Of a DNA stretch of 64,000 nt, positions 60,561 through 64,000 are shown piece by piece. Every line of letters begins with the position of its first letter. Positions within the stretch are counted from its first letter, which is position 1. The notes beneath the pieces are model-generated. The model saw only the letters and a program-made list of their open reading frames with translations, had not been told where the DNA came from and ran no database searches. Source of the stretch: Jacaranda mimosifolia (taxonomy: Eukaryota > Streptophyta > Magnoliopsida > Lamiales > Bignoniaceae); assembly GCA_018894105.1 (NCBI GenBank), contig CM032121.1:35558230-35622229 (forward strand), given 5' to 3'. A program made the translations under genes and the position numbers.

Positions 60561-61960
60561 AGTTCAGTAACCTATTCTTGTACTCATAAATTTAAGTTTG
60601 AGAACTTTTGGTTAAAAAAGGAGGGCTGCAATCAAACGGTCAAGCATAGTTGGGAGAAGAGTGAGAATATTTTTATTCAGGAAAAGATTGAGATGTGTGG
60701 CCAGGACTTAGAGAAATGGGCAGCAAATTTGAATATGGGCTTCAGAAATCGACTGGCTAGTCTCAAAAAGAAAATTTCATACCTCCAAGGTAGGAGAGAT
60801 GCCTCTAGTGTTATGGAATACTAGGAAACAAAAACAAAAACAAAATGTTTGAAATTTTGCAACAAAAGGAGATTTTTTGGAAACAAAGGGCAAAAGTATT
60901 TTGGCTTAAGGAGGGGGATATGAACTCAAGATTCTTCCACGCTGTGGCCAACGGTAGATGGAAAAAGAATTCATTTTCTCAACTAAAAGATAGTCAAGGA
61001 ATTTGGAAGAGTTGGTATAATGGATTAGAACATGTTATTATGGAGTATTTTCATGACTTTTTCTCCACATTAGAGTGTAATATGGAGTCGATCTTGCAAT
61101 ATGTACAGATGAAGGTTATTGAAGCTCACAATGTCAGTTTGTTGGCTGAATTCACTCCCCAAGAAGTTAAAAGAGCATTGTTTGAGATGCATCCTAATAA
61201 ATCGCCAGGTATTGATGGCATGAATTCGAGTTTTTTCCAAATTTTTTGGCCTATTGTAAGTAATGAAGTTGTGGAGACATGTTTATCTTACATTAATTCT
61301 GCGCAACTTCCTGATGGATTAAATGAGAATTGTTCTTATACCAAAGAAAGAGCGATCTTCAGTTATGACAGATCTTAGGCCAATATCTCTGTGCAATGTC
61401 CTTTACAAGACTATTTCCAAAGTGTTTGCCAACAGATTAAAGAAAATCTTGCCAGATATTATTTCTGACGAGCAGAGTGCTTTTGTCACAGGAAAATTGA
61501 TAACAGACAACATTCTCATTTCATACGAGGCAATGCACTACCTGAGGAGGAAAAGAAAGGGAAAGAAAGGATTTGTGGCCTTAAAGGTTGATATTAGTAA
61601 AGCTTGCAACTGTATGGAGTGGTGTTTCTTGGAAAGTATTATGCTTAAACTGGGCTTTAGTAGGAGATGGGTTGGCTTGATGAGTATGTGCTTTAAATTT
61701 GTTTCTTATAAGATTGTAAAAAGAAATGAGCTTTTAAGCCCTATTGTACTAAAACGTGGCTTATGTCAAGGCTTTCCACTGTCACCGTATCTCTTTATTA
61801 TTTGTGTTGAGGACCTATCAGCAACATTGAGGAAATGTATAGATCAAGGAAGGCTTCATGGTGTCTCTGTTACTTGAGGAGCCCCAATTATTTCACATTT
61901 ATTCTTCATTGATGATAGTTTGTTCTCTTCAGGCAGATAGTTCAGAAGTTGAGTGTATTG
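60560..61960 (+). pseudogene. LINE ORF2 reverse transcriptase remnant
   Basis: The linker (60560-61120, FWLKKEGC..., AKVFWLKEGDMNSRFFH) leads into RT blocks: ALFEMHPNKSPGIDGMNS, LRPISLCNVLYKTISKVFANRL, DEQSAFVTGKLITDN, FVALKVDISKACN and GLCQGFPLSPYLFI. The catalytic FIDDS box lies at about 61903. In plant L1 the KAYD block normally follows DISK; here it reads KACN, a loss of the first catalytic-region Asp. A frameshift at about 61330 separates the first two blocks. Confidence 0.9.
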
Positions 61961-62029
61961 CTGATGTTCTACATGCTTATGAATGAGCTTCAGGATAGAT
62001 TATCAATGGGGTAAAATCAAAAGCTATTT

Positions 62030-63165
62030 TTAGTGTCAATGTTGACTCTCAGAAAAAAGGAGAGATTTGCTCAAGATTTGGTATTCAAGAAAGTGGTAAT
62101 CAATATACATATCTGGGATTACCTGCTTTTATGGGGCATAAGAAAAAAGAAATCTTTGATTCTATCAAAGAGAAAGTATGGAAAAGAATTCAAAATTGGA
62201 ATAAGAGATGCTTGCCGATAGCTGAAAAAGAAATCCTATTGAAATTTGTTGCACAAGCCATTCCTAATTTTGCTATGAGTGTTTATCTCCTGCATGCTTA
62301 TTTGTGCACTGAATTGGAAAGGCTTATGAATGCTTTTTGGTGGAACTCGAGATCGACTGATAGTAAAGGAATCAAGGCGTAGTTGGAAGTTTCTGAGCAA
62401 CTAGAAATCGTGAGGTGGCCTGGGTTTTCGCAGAATACAGGACTTCAATCTGGTAATGCTAGGGAAACAAGGTTGGAGAATCCTCTCTAATCCAAACTCC
62501 CTAGTGGCTCATATTTTCAAAGCAAAATACTTCCCCCATAGCTCCTTCTTGGGCGCCCCACTCGGATAAAATCCTAGCTATGTTTGGAGAAACTTAAGAG
62601 CAGCTCAGAGACTACTTAAAGAGGGATGCAGATTATGAGTGGGAAATGGGACTAGTATAAAGGTTACATCAGATTCGTGGCTTCCTCATAACACCAATCC
62701 CTTCATCTATTCTGTCCTATCGGAAACTAATACAAACTTGAGGGTTACTGATCTATTCAGCTCAAATGGAAAAGATTGGAACCCCCAGTTAATTAATGGA
62801 ATGTTTAATGATAGAGACATAAACCTTATTTTGCAGATTCAAATCAGTATTAGAAACAGCGAAGACATTTGGTTTTGGAGTAGGGAGAAAAACAACAAGT
62901 ATTCACTTAAAAGTGCCTATAGGTACTTGAGTTTGCTTGATGGGTTAGGCCAACATGATGAGAGTGAAAATCAATTTTGGAAACTTTAAATTCCTTCAAA
63001 GGCGGAAATATTGGTTTTGAGAGCTATCTCTTCTTGTCTTCAAACAAAAGACCTGCTGCTACAGAGACATGTGGATATTGATCCAATTTGCACTATTTGT
63101 AGGTCAGCTCATGAAACTATATTTCATATACTTGTTTGATGCCAAAAATAATTTGCAAGAGCACC
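62030..63165 (+). pseudogene. LINE ORF2 C-terminal part with zf-RVT segment
   Basis: It reads RIQNWNKRCLPIAEKEILLK, then NFAMSVYLL and LMNAFWWNSR, the usual post-RT region, in a different frame from RT. GNGTSIKVTSDSWLP (62639-) follows. The zf-RVT segment is recognisable at about 62990-63165 (KAEILVLRAISSCLQTK, CTICRSAHETIFHIL). It stops where an RNase H domain would follow. Confidence 0.8.
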
Positions 63166-63199
63166 AATTAGAAAAAAACAAAAATAATTTTATTTTTTA

Positions 63200-63586
63200 T
63201 GTGTGTGTCAAAAGAAAAATCTCCCTTGAACATTTTGCAAGGAAGTCTTTTATCTGACCACTGATCCGACTACTTGAGATGAAAACTACCCACTAAATCA
63301 CCTAATATCATAATACAACTGAATCTATAATATTTGAACACGTGTGACCCCATGCTCCTTCATTTTTTCTCGTGCATTGAACTACTGGATTCAAAGTAAA
63401 TCTGAGTGCAGCTCAGCTCTTCTTTTCAGTGCAACTCAGCTCTTCTTTTGAGTATAGCTTGGCTCTTTTCTTAAGTTCAGCTCAGTCAACCAATCCAGCT
63501 CGACTTAAAAAAGACATTTTGGGCCCAACTTTGGTTATAACAGCCTTAATGTATGCCTTTAGCTTGGACTATTATATCCATATCAC
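63200..63586 (-). mobile_element. Terminal LTR of another retrotransposon, partial
   Basis: On the minus strand TTGTTGGGGGAGA (63598-63587), a polypurine-tract-like run, is followed by TGTGATATGGATATAATAG, a likely LTR start at 63586. The other LTR end is placed near 63200 only because LINE sequence stops there. 63408-63480 holds ~28-bp repeats of a CAGCTCAGCTCTTCTTTT-like unit. Confidence 0.4.
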
Positions 63587-63718
63587 ATCTCCCCCAACAA
63601 TTTAGTTCAAGTAGTTTGAATTATAACCGAGTCCAAGCTAAAGGTAGATTAGGCTTGCTAATTGCCAAGATGGAAACAAAAACTTCAATTTTGCCGAAAT
63701 GGGATGCCCTACAACTCC

Positions 63719-63885
63719 GTTGATCTTGTTTCCATAATTGTCGAGACAAGCTGCCATGTAATGTTAATTTTGTTTCCTTAATTGCTGAGACGAGCTGGCA
63801 TGCACGTTGATTTTGTTTCGTTAATTGCTGAGACGAGCTGCCATGCAACATTGATTTTGTTCCCAAAATTTTCCATGCAATCTTT
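63719..63885. repeat. Tandem repeat, ~44 bp, about 3.5 copies
   Basis: TTGATTTTGTTTCC, TTAATTGCTGAGACGAGC and TGCCATGCAA words recur at about 63719, 63763, 63807 and 63850. It lies in what would be the interior of the LTR element at the window edge. The antisense ORF at 63621-63905 just reads the repeat. Confidence 0.8.
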
Positions 63886-64000
63886 GATTTAATTTCCATT
63901 GCCAAGATGTGTTTGCTGAGATAATGGAAAAATTAATTCTGCCAAGTTGCCATACTTGCAAACTATCAATCTTGCTCATATTCAGTTCTTTTCCTGCCGA

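Larger units (their letters stand above)
58641..63165 (+). mobile_element. L1-type LINE, degenerate
   Basis: Plus-strand remnants in LINE order: ORF1 with DUF4283-like region and CCHC knuckle, then endonuclease, reverse transcriptase and a zf-RVT-type Cys/His segment. No RNase H and no poly(A) tail are visible; the element is cut at about 63165, probably by the LTR insertion that follows. Multiple stops and frameshifts occur throughout. Confidence 0.9.

Overview
The window is nuclear DNA of a flowering plant, most likely a eudicot. It is AT-rich, its genes have introns, and it holds plant receptor-like kinase (RLK) genes embedded in typical plant transposons (Copia, LARD-type LTR elements, L1 LINE, Helitron, hAT and CACTA MITEs, a tRNA-derived SINE). 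I cannot name the species. I see no intact protein-coding gene and no ordinary tRNA or rRNA gene.

The core (about 3.9-42.2 kb) is a decayed tandem array of one RLK family, almost all on the minus strand. Five units are recognisable from low to high coordinate: A (8.0-11.7 kb), E (14.1-15.5 kb, deletion remnant), D (25.1-26.7 kb, truncated), C (28.6-33.1 kb) and B (37.6-41.4 kb). Smaller scraps lie at 13.75, 22.6, 22.9 and 24.3 kb. Exon 1 encodes a signal peptide, a malectin-like ectodomain, a membrane span and a FERONIA/CrRLK1L-type kinase (K1). A short phase-1 intron then leads in frame to a second complete kinase (K2). In A and B, K2 resembles CRINKLY4-related CCR kinases. In C and E, K2 is a multi-exon S-domain/DUF26-type kinase. 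The locus therefore looks like a family of membrane receptors with two kinases in tandem, whose second kinase was exchanged at the intron. Every copy carries stops or frameshifts, but A and B share none, so the fused reading frame was probably open when they duplicated.

The flanks are duplicated with the genes. The 3' flank of A (3.9-8.0 kb) matches that of B (34.8-37.6 kb), with a partial third copy at 26.7-27.2 kb. The 5' flank of E (15.5-16.0 plus 21.35-21.95 kb) matches that of B (41.4-42.2, 44.3-44.4, 54.2-54.4, 57.9 kb). These paralogous flanks act as empty sites and define the ends of a Copia element (16031-21344), a Helitron (42227-44317), a 9.8-kb non-coding LARD-like element (44415-54199) and a 1.3-kb solo LTR (4204-5506).

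The left edge (0.4-3.06 kb) holds two minisatellite-like arrays, the second split by a gypsy LTR fragment. The right part (54.4-64 kb) holds AT-rich sequence with a solo LTR (56272-57101, perfect 5-bp duplication), a degenerate L1 LINE (58.6-63.2 kb) and the end of another LTR element with short tandem repeats.
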